A stretch of 64,000 nt of DNA from Halobellus captivus (GTDB lineage Archaea > Halobacteriota > Halobacteria > Halobacteriales > Haloferacaceae): contig NZ_VJXQ01000002.1 of NCBI RefSeq assembly GCF_007655485.1, positions 62,001 through 126,000 on the forward strand, read 5' to 3'. The notes under the pieces were generated by a model. The model saw nothing but the letters and a program-made list of their open reading frames with translations. It was not told the origin of the DNA and searched no databases. The translations under genes were made by a program, and so were the position numbers. This document shows positions 16,345-25,278 of the stretch, one piece after another. The stretch's first letter is position 1. Each line of letters opens with the position of its first letter.

Positions 16345-18431
16345 GACGTGGCACCTCCGAACCCCGCGGTCGTCGCCGTCTCGTCGACCGATTCGGACTC
16401 CACCATCTCATCAGACGAATCTGCCGCGAGCGCGTCCTCGATTATCTCGGGGTGGAACGGCCGCGTTCGCGCGTCGGTGTCGACGACCCCCGACAGTCTG
16501 AGTCCGGAGACGGTGCCCTGCACGCGACGCAACGTCGCGACCGAGGGCGACCGCGCCAACACGGTCGCGCCGGAGGCCGTTCCGAGTCGCGAGTCGACCG
16601 TTCCGGTCGGTCGGTACGGCCGATCGTAAACGCCGTCCCGGTCTCCATCGGCGATCGGGAGCGCGCCCCAGTGGTTACCGACGCCGCCGTGAGACCACGT
16701 GCGGAGGGGGCCGATCTCCGACTCGACGGCCCGCTCGTTTCGGAGGAAGTCGTTCCCGAGAACCCAGTTCGACGGCAGGATGTCGTTGGCCCGCGCGCCG
16801 ACCCCGTTCCCGAGGACGACGTTGTCGACGAAGGCGTTCCGGTCGCCGGACACCTGCAGCCCGTACTCGTTGTCGACGACGACGTTCCGCGCGTAGTAGG
16901 AGTCGCTCCCGGCGGGCACGACCCCGTACGTGCTCCGGCGGACGTCGTTGCCGACGACGAGGTTGTCCGTCGGCCGCGTCATCACGATGACGCCCGCCTC
17001 CGCGTCTCGAACGGTGTTGTTCGCCACCAGCGTCCCCGAAGTGTACATCTCGTGGACGCCGTACCGGCCGGGCTCGGCGCGGTTGTCGCGAACGACGCTC
17101 CCGTCCGCGCGGTGGGTGTAAACGCCGTCGCGACCGTCCAAGAAGGTCGACTCTTGGACGACGCTCGGCGCGCCGATGAGGACGACGCCCATGAACCCGT
17201 CGCTGGCCGTGTCCGCGCCGCGGACGGTCACGTTCCGGATCACCGATCCGGGACTTTCGCGGACGATCGCGCCGCTCGCGTGCGTGTCGATTTCGACGTT
17301 CGAGACCGACGCTCCAGCCGCGCCGTCGAGGACGACGCCCGCGTCGCCGTAGCCGTAGGCCAACTGGACCGTCGTGTCCCAGTCGCCCGACTCGTTTCGG
17401 AGCTCTCGGCCACGGCTGCCGACGTCGCCGACGCCGGTGACCCGGAGGTCGGTGACGCTCGCCCCGTCAGCGCGCACGTAGACGACGCTCCGGTTGCCGT
17501 CGCCGCGAAGCACGGTCTCAGCTCCCGACTCAGGTCCCGATTCAGCTCCCGATTCTGCTCCGACTCCAGCACCTGCCAGCGTGATCGAGCGGTTGAGCAC
17601 CACGCCATCGACGTCGTACGTTCCCGGCGGCAGATACACCGTCGTGTTCGGCGGCGCGGCGTCGACTGCGTCCGAGACCGTGGGCTCGCTCGTCGCGTCG
17701 GCCGGAATCGGGACAGTCGCCCGATCGGAGACCGAATCGGCGTCCGCGCCGACGACGACGCTCACCGGTCGGTCCTCCCGTGCTTCGGCGACCGCGACGG
17801 ACTCGTCCGCCCCCGCGTGCCGTTCGCCGACGGACTGCTCGAATCCCTCCAACGTCGCCGGGAGCGGATCGTCGATTCGCGACTGGAGCGTCTCCCAGTC
17901 GACCACGTCGCCGCCGTGCGCGTCGGCGAACGCCGCCGCGTCGTCGCGCTCGGAGAAGGCGACCGTCACCGCGCCGGATGGGATGGTGGCGTCGCTTCCG
18001 ACGACGTAGAACGCCGTCTCGGCGGGCGTCCACCCGACCGATCGGCCGCGCTCGGGGACGACGAACCCCGCGTCGGTCACCGTCGGCGAGATCGTCGAGA
18101 AATCGGAGACGTACACGGCGAGCGGATCCCCGAACTGCCGCTGCGCGCTCGCGTCGCCGAGTTCGCTCACGGCCGTCTCGATGCCGACGTAGCCGACGAC
18201 GTACCGATACCCCGAGTAGAACACCTCCACCTGCGGGAGGACGAATCCCTCTTCGTCGGCGCGGCGAGCATCGACGCCAGTGCCGCCCATATTCACCGTG
18301 TCCGCGAAGTCGACGGGGCGCAGCGACTCGCCGCTCTCGGGCGTCACGACGAAGGACAGGCTCGCCCCCACGAGCGCGACGCTCAGGAGGACCGTCAGCC
18401 ACTGAGTCCCGGTCGGTGACAGGATCGCCAT
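16341..18431 (-). CDS. nosD: NosD-like periplasmic beta-helix protein with an N-terminal NosL-like domain
   Basis: The 696-residue protein opens with a membrane or signal segment (residues about 8-28). The C-terminal part, from about residue 270, is a right-handed parallel beta-helix made of repeated N-x-V/I-turn units, with NNTVRDAEAGVIVM- and GNDVRRSTYGVV-like coils, as in NosD. Residues about 35-200 look like a divergent NosL domain: FYVVGSDATIPSG and FSERDDAAAFADAHGG parallel the FVVDSDVKGAMG and FSERADAESFQ of the upstream NosL. A low-complexity AESG repeat sits near residues 305-325. The start ATG shares its A with the nosL stop (TGATG). A hydrophobic segment near residue 640 may be missing or degenerate. 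Confidence 0.82.
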   Translation of the reverse strand: MAILSPTGTQWLTVLLSVALVGASLSFVVTPESGESLRPVDFADTVNMGGTGVDARRADEEGFVLPQVEVFYSGYRYVVGYVGIETAVSELGDASAQRQFGDPLAVYVSDFSTISPTVTDAGFVVPERGRSVGWTPAETAFYVVGSDATIPSGAVTVAFSERDDAAAFADAHGGDVVDWETLQSRIDDPLPATLEGFEQSVGERHAGADESVAVAEAREDRPVSVVVGADADSVSDRATVPIPADATSEPTVSDAVDAAPPNTTVYLPPGTYDVDGVVLNRSITLAGAGVGAESGAESGPESGAETVLRGDGNRSVVYVRADGASVTDLRVTGVGDVGSRGRELRNESGDWDTTVQLAYGYGDAGVVLDGAAGASVSNVEIDTHASGAIVRESPGSVIRNVTVRGADTASDGFMGVVLIGAPSVVQESTFLDGRDGVYTHRADGSVVRDNRAEPGRYGVHEMYTSGTLVANNTVRDAEAGVIVMTRPTDNLVVGNDVRRSTYGVVPAGSDSYYARNVVVDNEYGLQVSGDRNAFVDNVVLGNGVGARANDILPSNWVLGNDFLRNERAVESEIGPLRTWSHGGVGNHWGALPIADGDRDGVYDRPYRPTGTVDSRLGTASGATVLARSPSVATLRRVQGTVSGLRLSGVVDTDARTRPFHPEIIEDALAADSSDEMVESESVDETATTAGFGGATS

Positions 18432-19042
18432 CACATTCCGAGTCCGGCGACGACCTCGGGCGTGACTCCCTCGTGATCGGTGAGCGAGCCGCCGAACTCC
18501 GACTGGAACGATTCGGCGTCCGCACGCTCGCTGAAGCCGATCAGGTCCCGTCCCATCGCCCCTTTCACGTCCGAATCGACGACGAACGTCACCTCGGTCG
18601 CCGGGACGAACGCCGACGCCTCGTAGTGTTTGGAGATGAGCGTGTCGCCGCCGTCTTCGAAGAGTTCGTACTCGACCGCGGAGTAGTCGGTGACGTAGAA
18701 GGCGACGTCTTCCCACCCCTCGTCGTCGCGGTCGAACTCGTACTGGTAGGCCTCCCACGTGCTGTCGAAGCGAGCCGGGTTCTCGTGGCCCTCCGGTTCC
18801 TCGTTCGCGTAGAAGATTTCGGTCGTCGGTCCCGGCTGTTGCCGAATCGTCATCCCGCAGACCTCGCAGGTCGCCCCCTCCGGGACCGTGATCGCCGCCG
18901 GAGCGTCCCCCTCGGAATCGCCAGTCGTCCCGTCGGAATCGTCCGTCGAGCCACCGGACTCACCGCCCAGACACCCACTCAGCCCGCCGACGAGCACCCC
19001 GGTCCCCGCGAGCAGGAGGCGGCGACGGTGGAGCGATGTCAT
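18431..19042 (-). CDS. nosL: NosL-like copper-binding lipoprotein
   Basis: The 203-residue Tat lipoprotein has RRRLLLAG followed by the lipobox LSGC, an acidic Ser/Asp linker and the NosL domain with CEVCGMTI, the conserved Cys/Met copper site. NosL family members donate copper to nitrous oxide reductase. ATG at 19042 is chosen because the twin-arginine segment starts directly after it; an ATG at 19084 would add 14 residues. It is the first gene of the nosLDFY operon and is divergent from acs across a 215-bp gap. Confidence 0.87.
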   Translation of the reverse strand: MTSLHRRRLLLAGTGVLVGGLSGCLGGESGGSTDDSDGTTGDSEGDAPAAITVPEGATCEVCGMTIRQQPGPTTEIFYANEEPEGHENPARFDSTWEAYQYEFDRDDEGWEDVAFYVTDYSAVEYELFEDGGDTLISKHYEASAFVPATEVTFVVDSDVKGAMGRDLIGFSERADAESFQSEFGGSLTDHEGVTPEVVAGLGM

Positions 19043-19220
19043 AGCCTCCCCTCTGCTGGCGGCCGCCAGCCGTTCGTGTTCCATACCCGATGGTACGGGA
19101 CTGGTGAGAAAAACACATCGGGCTGTTCCAGTCGACTGAGAGCCATCGAATCCGGACGCTCCGCTCGAAGAACGCGACGTAGTCACCCGTTTAGGCGGGA
19201 GGAGTGTGGGACTGTCGCAC

Positions 19221-19232
19221 AGATTTATCATC
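19221..19232 (+). promoter_or_regulatory. TATA-like element of acs
   Basis: The AGATTTATCATC element lies 26-37 bp upstream of the acs ATG at 19258. It fits a transcript with a very short or no leader. Confidence 0.5.
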
Positions 19233-19257
19233 CGGTGTTCGAATAATACAGACGAAT

Positions 19258-21234
19258 ATGAGCGATGGAGACGGAGAACTCGAAGCGCGCTTGGTAGAGC
19301 GGGAGGAGTTCGAGCCGAGCGAGGAGTTCGTCGAGCAGGCGAACGTCGCCGACGAGGCGATCTACGAGGAGTTCGAGGAGAACTGGCCGCGGTCGTGGAC
19401 CCGCGCGGCCGACCTCCTCGACTGGGAGCGCGACTACTCGGAGGTCCTCGACGACTCGGACGGCCCGTTCTACGAGTGGTTCGCGGACGGAACGCTGAAC
19501 GCCTCGTACAACTGCGTGGATCGCCACGTCGAGAACGGCGATAAGAACCGCGTCGCCATCAAGTGGGAGGGCGAACACGGCGAGACGCGGACGTACACGT
19601 ATCAGGACCTCTATCGGGAAGTCAACGAGTTCGCGGCGAGCCTCCGCGACCTCGGCGTCGAGGAGGACGACGTCGTCACGCTCTACATGCCGATGGTCCC
19701 GGAACTGCCGATCGCGATGCTCGCCTGCGCCCGCATCGGCGCGCCTCACTCGGTCGTGTTCGCGGGCTTCTCGGCGGATGCGCTCGCGACGCGGATGAAC
19801 TCTGCGGACTCTCGATATCTGGTCACCTGCGACGGCTACTACCGCCGCGGCGACCCGCTCGATCACCTTGAAAAAGCGAACGAGGGCCTCGAGGGCGTCG
19901 ATCACGGCGTCGACGCAGCCGTCGTCGTCGACCGTCTCGGCGACGACGGCTTCGGTCACGACCTGAAGGGTAACCAACACGATTGGGACGACCTGCTCGA
20001 CGAGCAGCAGGGCGAGCGGGTCGACCCCGTCGAACGCGACGCTGAGGATATGCTCTTCCTGATGTACACGTCCGGGACGACCGGCGAGCCGAAGGGCGTC
20101 AAGCACACCACCGGCGGCTACCTCGCGTACACGGCGTGGACCTCCCACGCCGTGCTCGATCTGAAGCCCGAGGACACCTACTGGTGCGCGGCCGACATCG
20201 GTTGGATCACGGGTCACTCCTACATCGTCTACGGGCCGCTGGCGCTCGGGACGACGACGGTGATGTACGAGGGCACGCCCGACTACCCCGAGCGCGACCG
20301 CCTCTGGGAACTCGTCGAGAAGTACGCCGTCGACGTGTTCTACACCGCGCCGACCGCGATTCGCGCATTTATGAAGTGGGGCCAGCAGTTCCCCGAGGAG
20401 CACGACCTCTCCAGTCTCCGCCTCCTCGGCACCGTCGGCGAGCCGATCAACCCGCGCGCGTGGAAGTGGTACTACAAACACATCGGCGACGAGGCGTGCC
20501 CGATCGTCGACACCTGGTGGCAGACCGAAACGGGTGGAATGATGGTGACAACGCTGCCCGGCGTCGGCACGATGAAGCCTGGCTCGGCGGGCCCACCACT
20601 CCCGGGAATCGACGCCAGAGTCGTCGACACCGCGGGCGAGGAGGTCGACGCCGGACGCGCGGGCTACCTCACGGTCAACAAACCGTGGCCGGGGATGTTG
20701 CGGACGCTGTATAACAACGACGAGCGGTTCGTCGAGGAGTACTGGACGGAGTACTCAGACCCCGACGCCGACGAGTGGGTGTACTTCCCCGAGGACGGCG
20801 CGAAGATCGACGACGACGGCTACATCACGATCCTCGGCCGCGTCGACGACGTGCTCAACGTCTCCGGCCATCGGTTGGGAACGATGGAGATCGAATCGGC
20901 TATCGTCGGCGTCGAGGGCGTCGCCGAGGCCGCGGTCGTCGGCGGCGACCACGATGTGAAAGGCGAGGCCGTCTACGCGTACGTCATCCTCGAAGACGGC
21001 TACGAGGGGAGCGACGAGATGCGCGGACGGATCATCGAGGGCGTCGAGGACGCGATCGGTCCGATCGCCCGACCCGAGCAGGTGATCTTCACCCCCGAAC
21101 TCCCCAAGACGCGCTCTGGGAAAATTATGCGCCGCCTGCTCGAAGAGATCGCCAACGGCGAGGAACTCGGCGATACGACGACGCTCAGAAACCCCGAAGT
21201 CGTCACCGACATTCAGCACAAAGTGCAGCAGTAA
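19258..21234 (+). CDS. acs: Acetyl-CoA synthetase (AMP-forming)
   Basis: The 658-residue enzyme activates acetate with ATP and CoA. It shows the adenylate-forming core MYTSGTTGEPKGVKH, the A5 motif TWWQTETGG, the hinge region GRVDDVLNVSGHRLGT and the catalytic Lys segment KTRSGKIMRRLL near the C terminus. Length and order match bacterial and haloarchaeal Acs. ATG at 19258 gives an acidic N terminus (MSDGDGELEARL), as in haloarchaeal orthologues. A T5 tract follows 25 bp after the stop. The acid specificity could be propionate, but the WWQTETGG motif favours acetate or propionate over longer acids. Confidence 0.93.
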   Translation: MSDGDGELEARLVEREEFEPSEEFVEQANVADEAIYEEFEENWPRSWTRAADLLDWERDYSEVLDDSDGPFYEWFADGTLNASYNCVDRHVENGDKNRVAIKWEGEHGETRTYTYQDLYREVNEFAASLRDLGVEEDDVVTLYMPMVPELPIAMLACARIGAPHSVVFAGFSADALATRMNSADSRYLVTCDGYYRRGDPLDHLEKANEGLEGVDHGVDAAVVVDRLGDDGFGHDLKGNQHDWDDLLDEQQGERVDPVERDAEDMLFLMYTSGTTGEPKGVKHTTGGYLAYTAWTSHAVLDLKPEDTYWCAADIGWITGHSYIVYGPLALGTTTVMYEGTPDYPERDRLWELVEKYAVDVFYTAPTAIRAFMKWGQQFPEEHDLSSLRLLGTVGEPINPRAWKWYYKHIGDEACPIVDTWWQTETGGMMVTTLPGVGTMKPGSAGPPLPGIDARVVDTAGEEVDAGRAGYLTVNKPWPGMLRTLYNNDERFVEEYWTEYSDPDADEWVYFPEDGAKIDDDGYITILGRVDDVLNVSGHRLGTMEIESAIVGVEGVAEAAVVGGDHDVKGEAVYAYVILEDGYEGSDEMRGRIIEGVEDAIGPIARPEQVIFTPELPKTRSGKIMRRLLEEIANGEELGDTTTLRNPEVVTDIQHKVQQ

Positions 21235-21257
21235 TCCTCCCCCTTCTCCCCACCTCC

Positions 21258-21263
21258 CTTTTT
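21258..21263 (+). terminator. T5 tract after acs
   Basis: CCTCCCTTTTT about 25 bp after the acs stop is a likely U-tract terminator within a pyrimidine-rich stretch. Confidence 0.45.
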
Positions 21264-21432
21264 CGACGCAGGAACCCGATCGGACCAATCCGCGCAAAGA
21301 CCTAGCGCGACAAATTCCGCTCGGCCCGCGTTCGCGACCCTCGCGATGCAATCACTAGTGACAGAGAGTCAGACGCCGTTCTGGATCATCGATTTCACGT
21401 TTCAGACAAGAGTGGCGTCTCGAAACCGGGTC

Positions 21433-21846
21433 TCACTCGGTGTCGGTCCCTTCCTTCGCTAATTCCGCGATATTCTTTTCGGCCACTTCCATCAATTTTT
21501 CCCACTCGTCTAACGGGCTGAACTCGATCAGCACGGTCCCTGGATCTACCTTGATGCTGTGATCCGGCGACATGTAATAGACGCTCCCTGCTTCGACGAC
21601 CTCCTCGTAGTTGGCGTACCGAACAGTCATACGCCCCGACAACAGGTATCCCCAGTGCGGGCATTGACACCGATCGTTCGGGAGCCCCATCAGGAGTGGC
21701 GCGTCGTCGTACTCCTTGAGGTACGTCTCGTACCCGACGCGCATATCCCCCCAGTAGGCTTCCCTCCAGATCCCTTCGTCCATACTGAAGCTCGTCTCGA
21801 ACTCCGCCAACGTGGCCTGTTTCCCCTGTGGTTCTCGGACTACCAT
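21433..21846 (-). CDS. Small cupin-like protein
   Basis: The 137-residue protein holds a single cupin barrel with CPHWGYLLSGRMTVRY (62-77) and an AGSVYYMSPDHS second motif (86-97). H64 and H96 are candidate metal ligands. The ligand is unknown. N- and C-terminal helices flank the barrel (EWEKLMEVAEKNIAEL near the end). Codon use is a little less GC-biased than in acs. A TTATCT element near 21870-21875 on the minus strand is a plausible TATA box for a leaderless start. No partner gene is adjacent. Confidence 0.75.
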   Translation of the reverse strand: MVVREPQGKQATLAEFETSFSMDEGIWREAYWGDMRVGYETYLKEYDDAPLLMGLPNDRCQCPHWGYLLSGRMTVRYANYEEVVEAGSVYYMSPDHSIKVDPGTVLIEFSPLDEWEKLMEVAEKNIAELAKEGTDTE

Positions 21847-22146
21847 AGACCCGTTCTATACGTGTGCGACCCAGATAAGGTTGACTTCGGGCAATTTGGA
21901 CAGTATCGATCCCAGTTCGTTCATTCCTCAAGAGATAATGACTACACAGCCCGTATGCGACACACCCTTTTTGATAGATCGCCGATAAACGGCTATTCGG
22001 AGCGTGACGCCGTCTTCCCATGCTGAGTAATTCGCTACGCTTGATCTCTCGTCGTCATCCGTGAATCAGCGGAGATAACGCGCTTGCATCTTATCCGGCG
22101 TGGTACAGGAACGACGGCTCCAGAAAATGTTTTACACCGCCACTCG
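21847..22146. other. 300-bp divergent intergenic region
   Basis: The region lies between the cupin gene (leftward) and the lipoprotein pair (rightward). It is AT-richer than the flanks and should hold both promoters, including AAAATGTTTTAC at about 22124-22135 just before the lipoprotein start. I see no gene and no RNA fold in it. Confidence 0.5.
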
Positions 22147-22815
22147 ATGTCAGCGATGATGCCCTCCCTGACCCGCCGCCGAGCCCTCCTCACGGTCGCG
22201 TCCGGGATCGCTGCACTCGCCGGGTGTTCCAGCGAGGCTGATCTCCCGATGATCGACCACCGGAGAAGTCAAAGCACGATCGAAGAGTACGAAGCGGCTC
22301 ACGTCCGCAATGAGGACGGAGCCGCATTGTTCGCCCAAAGAGAGAAGTTGCCGACGCCGAGCGACGAAGGGCGCGGTCGGTATGCCCGTACCGGGCGAAG
22401 CGTCATCGTCTCCGAGGACGATCTCGCCGAACTCACATTCGGCGACGTGCAGGAGGCCGAGCGCCTCCGCTCGTTCGTCGCAGAGACGGACTTCGACTCG
22501 TCGTCGGTGTACCTCCTCTCGATGCCCGTTGAAGCATGTTACGAGATCCGCCTCCGGTCGGCGACCGTCGAGCGCGACGAGCTGAAAAACGACGACCTCC
22601 ACCCGCACGCCGACTTCTGCCGAACGCATCGTCCTGCTGACTTCGAATGCAGCGTCGAGGAAATCCACACCGTCGGGTTCGCAATTCGGCTGCCCGTCGC
22701 CGCCGAGCAGTCCTCCGGGATGGGTCGCGGGATGTCAAGTTCTTGCCGCCGCTCGCCCCGTGGGGAATACTTCAACGCGACGGTGACGCCCGCGAACGGG
22801 GGTGGCGGCGAATGA
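22147..22815 (+). CDS. Tat lipoprotein of unknown function (first of a pair)
   Basis: The 222-residue protein has a twin-arginine signal TRRRALLTVASG and lipobox LAGC with C27, so it should be exported folded and lipid-anchored. The mature domain has an alternating beta pattern (SSSVYLLSMPVEACYEIRL) and several cysteines in the second half, seen in many unnamed haloarchaeal lipoproteins. No enzyme motif is visible. ATG at 22147 is used; ATGs at 22156 and 22159 are close alternatives. The stop overlaps the next gene by 4 bp (ATGA), so the two proteins are probably made together. Confidence 0.72.
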   Translation: MSAMMPSLTRRRALLTVASGIAALAGCSSEADLPMIDHRRSQSTIEEYEAAHVRNEDGAALFAQREKLPTPSDEGRGRYARTGRSVIVSEDDLAELTFGDVQEAERLRSFVAETDFDSSSVYLLSMPVEACYEIRLRSATVERDELKNDDLHPHADFCRTHRPADFECSVEEIHTVGFAIRLPVAAEQSSGMGRGMSSSCRRSPRGEYFNATVTPANGGGGE

Positions 22816-24092
22816 GGTCGCGTCGCAACGTGCTCGCCGGACTCGGAGCCGTCGGCGTCACCGGATTGGCCGGGTGTGCAGCCCTGCCGTTCGGGAACGA
22901 CCAGTCCGACGATGAGGACGTGTCACTGTCAACTGACGACATCGGGTCGCTCGCGTGGCCCGAATCGCCGTTCCCGGTCGCCGTTCCCACGAGCCTGGTG
23001 AACGCCCACCGCGAGCGGTCCCGCGAGTTACTCGCGGCGGTTCCGTCCGAGCCATCTCTGCCCAACGGCGCTGTCGCCGAGGAGGTGCGATCGAACCGCG
23101 AACGCGCCGCGGATCGGCTTGATGATGAGCCGGACGAACCCTGGCCGACCGAGCAACTCTCGGAGTGGCGCGGGCGTCGGAACGAGGCCGCGAGCGTTCT
23201 GGGAACGCACCGCGCCGCGACAGGTGAAGACGACGCGGAGGCGGTCACGGAACAGCGGCGTGGGGTGCGCGATGATCTCGGATCCTTCGTTGCCGACCAC
23301 GAGTACCGCGCGTCGTCGCCGTTGGAGGCGGTGCTCGCGCACGCACCGATAGAAGACCTGGTAGGGGATTGCCGCCGACGCGTTCGCCCTGACCCCCCGT
23401 ATCCGTCCGATCCGGTCGCCCGTCCGTTCCAAGCCGGGGACGCTGTCGGACAGGTGGAACTCGCCAGTGCGACGTTCGCCGACGCCCGTCGACTGAGAGA
23501 AGCGTATCTGGGCGAGCGCTCCGAGACGGCCCCGCAGTGGACTGCACTGATCGAGGCGTCGAAGCGCCTCGAATATGCGGCTTCGCGCACACGCTCGTCC
23601 GTTAGCGACTTTCTCGACCGCGAGGAGTTACCGTTCCGCGCCGACCTCGACGGAACGCCGGGCCGGTGGTTGTTCAGACGGGCCAGCGGATCCGTCGAGG
23701 CGAGGACCGAGGAGGCGCGGGAGCATCGAAACGACGGCCGATTCGCATCCGCCGTTATCGAAGCGGGACGAATCCTGGCGGGCGTCGAGGCACTCCGAGC
23801 GACGATACACGGAATCCGCGACGGCGCATACCAGGGTGACGTCACGACCGAGTCGGTCTCGCGAACGGCCGACCGGGCGCGGGAAGCAATCACCGCCATC
23901 GGGGAGAGCGAGAATCCGCGAATGGCCGCCCAGATCGTTCGACCGACGCTCGGGACCTTCGAGTACGTAACCTATCGCATCGAGGAACGGTACGGCGACG
24001 CCGTGCGCGTCGAAGGAGACCTCGCTTGGGTTGAACTCTACGCGCGCGCCGTTCCCGCCGCGACCGAGTTCGTGGTCGAACGGCTCGAATAG
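22812..24092 (+). CDS. Tat lipoprotein of unknown function (second of a pair), helix-rich
   Basis: The 426-residue protein starts MRSRRNVLAGLGAVGVTGLAGC, a twin-arginine signal with lipobox cysteine C22. The mature part is mostly long amphipathic helices rich in Arg, Glu and Ala, unlike its beta-rich partner. I recognise no family beyond haloarchaeal hypothetical lipoproteins. The 4-bp overlap with the upstream gene implies translational coupling, and the two may form a surface complex (inference). A perfect 7-bp stem-loop begins at its stop codon. Confidence 0.7.
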   Translation: MRSRRNVLAGLGAVGVTGLAGCAALPFGNDQSDDEDVSLSTDDIGSLAWPESPFPVAVPTSLVNAHRERSRELLAAVPSEPSLPNGAVAEEVRSNRERAADRLDDEPDEPWPTEQLSEWRGRRNEAASVLGTHRAATGEDDAEAVTEQRRGVRDDLGSFVADHEYRASSPLEAVLAHAPIEDLVGDCRRRVRPDPPYPSDPVARPFQAGDAVGQVELASATFADARRLREAYLGERSETAPQWTALIEASKRLEYAASRTRSSVSDFLDREELPFRADLDGTPGRWLFRRASGSVEARTEEAREHRNDGRFASAVIEAGRILAGVEALRATIHGIRDGAYQGDVTTESVSRTADRAREAITAIGESENPRMAAQIVRPTLGTFEYVTYRIEERYGDAVRVEGDLAWVELYARAVPAATEFVVERLE

Positions 24093-24109
24093 CTACTCCA
24101 GCAGTAGCT
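24091..24109 (+). terminator. Stem-loop at the stop codon of the lipoprotein pair
   Basis: AGCTACT pairs with AGTAGCT around a 5-nt CCAGC loop, starting inside the TAG stop. There is no T tract after it, so an RNA-processing or 3' stability role is as likely as termination. Confidence 0.4.
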
Positions 24110-24401
24110 GGTTCGGATCCACCGAGGCGAGACGTCGCGCTGCTTTACCCGCTACTTGTAGTGACTTCGGTGGACGATCGGGTCGTTCATTGTTCGTAAC
24201 TGACGAGAGATCGAAAGCCGCCGTAGGCCATACGCTTGGAATCGAAGGGCATCTCCCCCTCCTCGGATCGATTCGGGTCCATCGCGGGGTCGTTCACCGT
24301 CCCTCGCTAGGCCGCGAGCTCGCGAACGCGAGCCGAACGACGTTTTTCCGCTGGCTGTTTGCGCGGAGAGGTCAGCCAGGACCTCGCCGTGGAAAAACAG
24401 G
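24093..24401. other. 309-bp convergent gap without a gene
   Basis: The gap lies between the lipoprotein pair and the convergent acetyltransferase gene. Apart from the hairpin at its left end I see no feature. Open frames that cross it are short and have no start context. Confidence 0.5.
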
Positions 24402-25160
24402 TTACAAGTACGCCGCGTCCCACCGAACGGGCTTACGGCGGTTCCCGCAGACGTTACACTCCAGTCGCTCCATCGTGTCGATCGCGACGTCGAGGCTCTC
24501 GTCGACGCCGCACATCCACCCGTAGCGTTCCGTTTCGTTCTCGTCGAGATACACGGCGAAGAACGGCGCGTCGGAGCCCCGCATCGACTCCTCGTAGGAG
24601 ACGTACACGGCCGTTCCGTCGTCAGTCGTGCGATTTACGAGCGCGGTCGGTTCGGCCTCTCCCTCCTCCAGTAGCGTCGTGAAGACGCGCTCGGTGAACG
24701 ACTCCCCGCGGATGTCGACGGTCCGCTCGCCGACCTCGCTGAACCCCTGCTCCTCGTAAAAGGCGACGCCCTCTTCGTTCTCCGCGAGGACGCGACCCTC
24801 CAGCCGGTCGACGCCCGAGGCGATGAGTTTCTGCTTGAGCCGCGCGAGGAGCTGCGAGCCGATCCCGCCCCCGCGGTTATCGGGGACGACGTGCAGCCAA
24901 TCGAGGTACCCCACGGTTTCGCGCCCCTCCGAGATTTCGCTCTGTGCGAATCCGACGACGGAGTCTTCGTCGACGGCGACGACGAATATCTCTCGATCGT
25001 CTTCGAGCGCCGCCCGTAACCGGTCGGCGCTGTACCACTTCTCGACGGCCGCTTCGATCGTTTCCTCGTTGATGGCGTGACCGTAGGACGCGCGCAGGGA
25101 TTCCGTTGCTACCCGACGAACCGCCTCGATGTCTTCGGTCGTTGCATCTCTGAGATCCAT
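24402..25160 (-). CDS. GNAT N-acetyltransferase with C-terminal DUF5816-like zinc-binding domain
   Basis: The 252-residue protein has a GNAT domain (about 1-150) with the acetyl-CoA site LHVVPDNRGGGIGSQLL and the YEEQGF strand. The C-terminal domain (about 175-252) shows AVYVSYEESM, YGWMCG and ECNVCGNRRKPVRWDAAY. It looks like the haloarchaeal DUF5816 domain, whose cysteines (one CG, one CNVCG) suggest a metal site. The acetylated substrate is unknown. ATG at 25160 is used because the GNAT fold starts at once (MDLRDATTEDIEAVRR). Confidence 0.85.
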   Translation of the reverse strand: MDLRDATTEDIEAVRRVATESLRASYGHAINEETIEAAVEKWYSADRLRAALEDDREIFVVAVDEDSVVGFAQSEISEGRETVGYLDWLHVVPDNRGGGIGSQLLARLKQKLIASGVDRLEGRVLAENEEGVAFYEEQGFSEVGERTVDIRGESFTERVFTTLLEEGEAEPTALVNRTTDDGTAVYVSYEESMRGSDAPFFAVYLDENETERYGWMCGVDESLDVAIDTMERLECNVCGNRRKPVRWDAAYL

Positions 25161-25278
25161 ACCTCCAATTCGTCGTCCCACTACTTGACATTCGGGGGCA
25201 ATTCGGGAACTCTTTGACGGTTGTGTCGAACGATCTACCTGCCGGAATTATAAGTACGAAGACGACTCATCGTTCGGT

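Noticed and set aside
15852-18419. An 855-codon open frame opposite nosD and nosF
   Set aside because: It is Arg-rich with no domain pattern and lies antisense to two clearly recognisable genes. It is a result of GC-rich codon bias.
19228-20481. A 417-codon frame opposite acs
   Set aside because: The acs reading has all family motifs, and the antisense frame has none.
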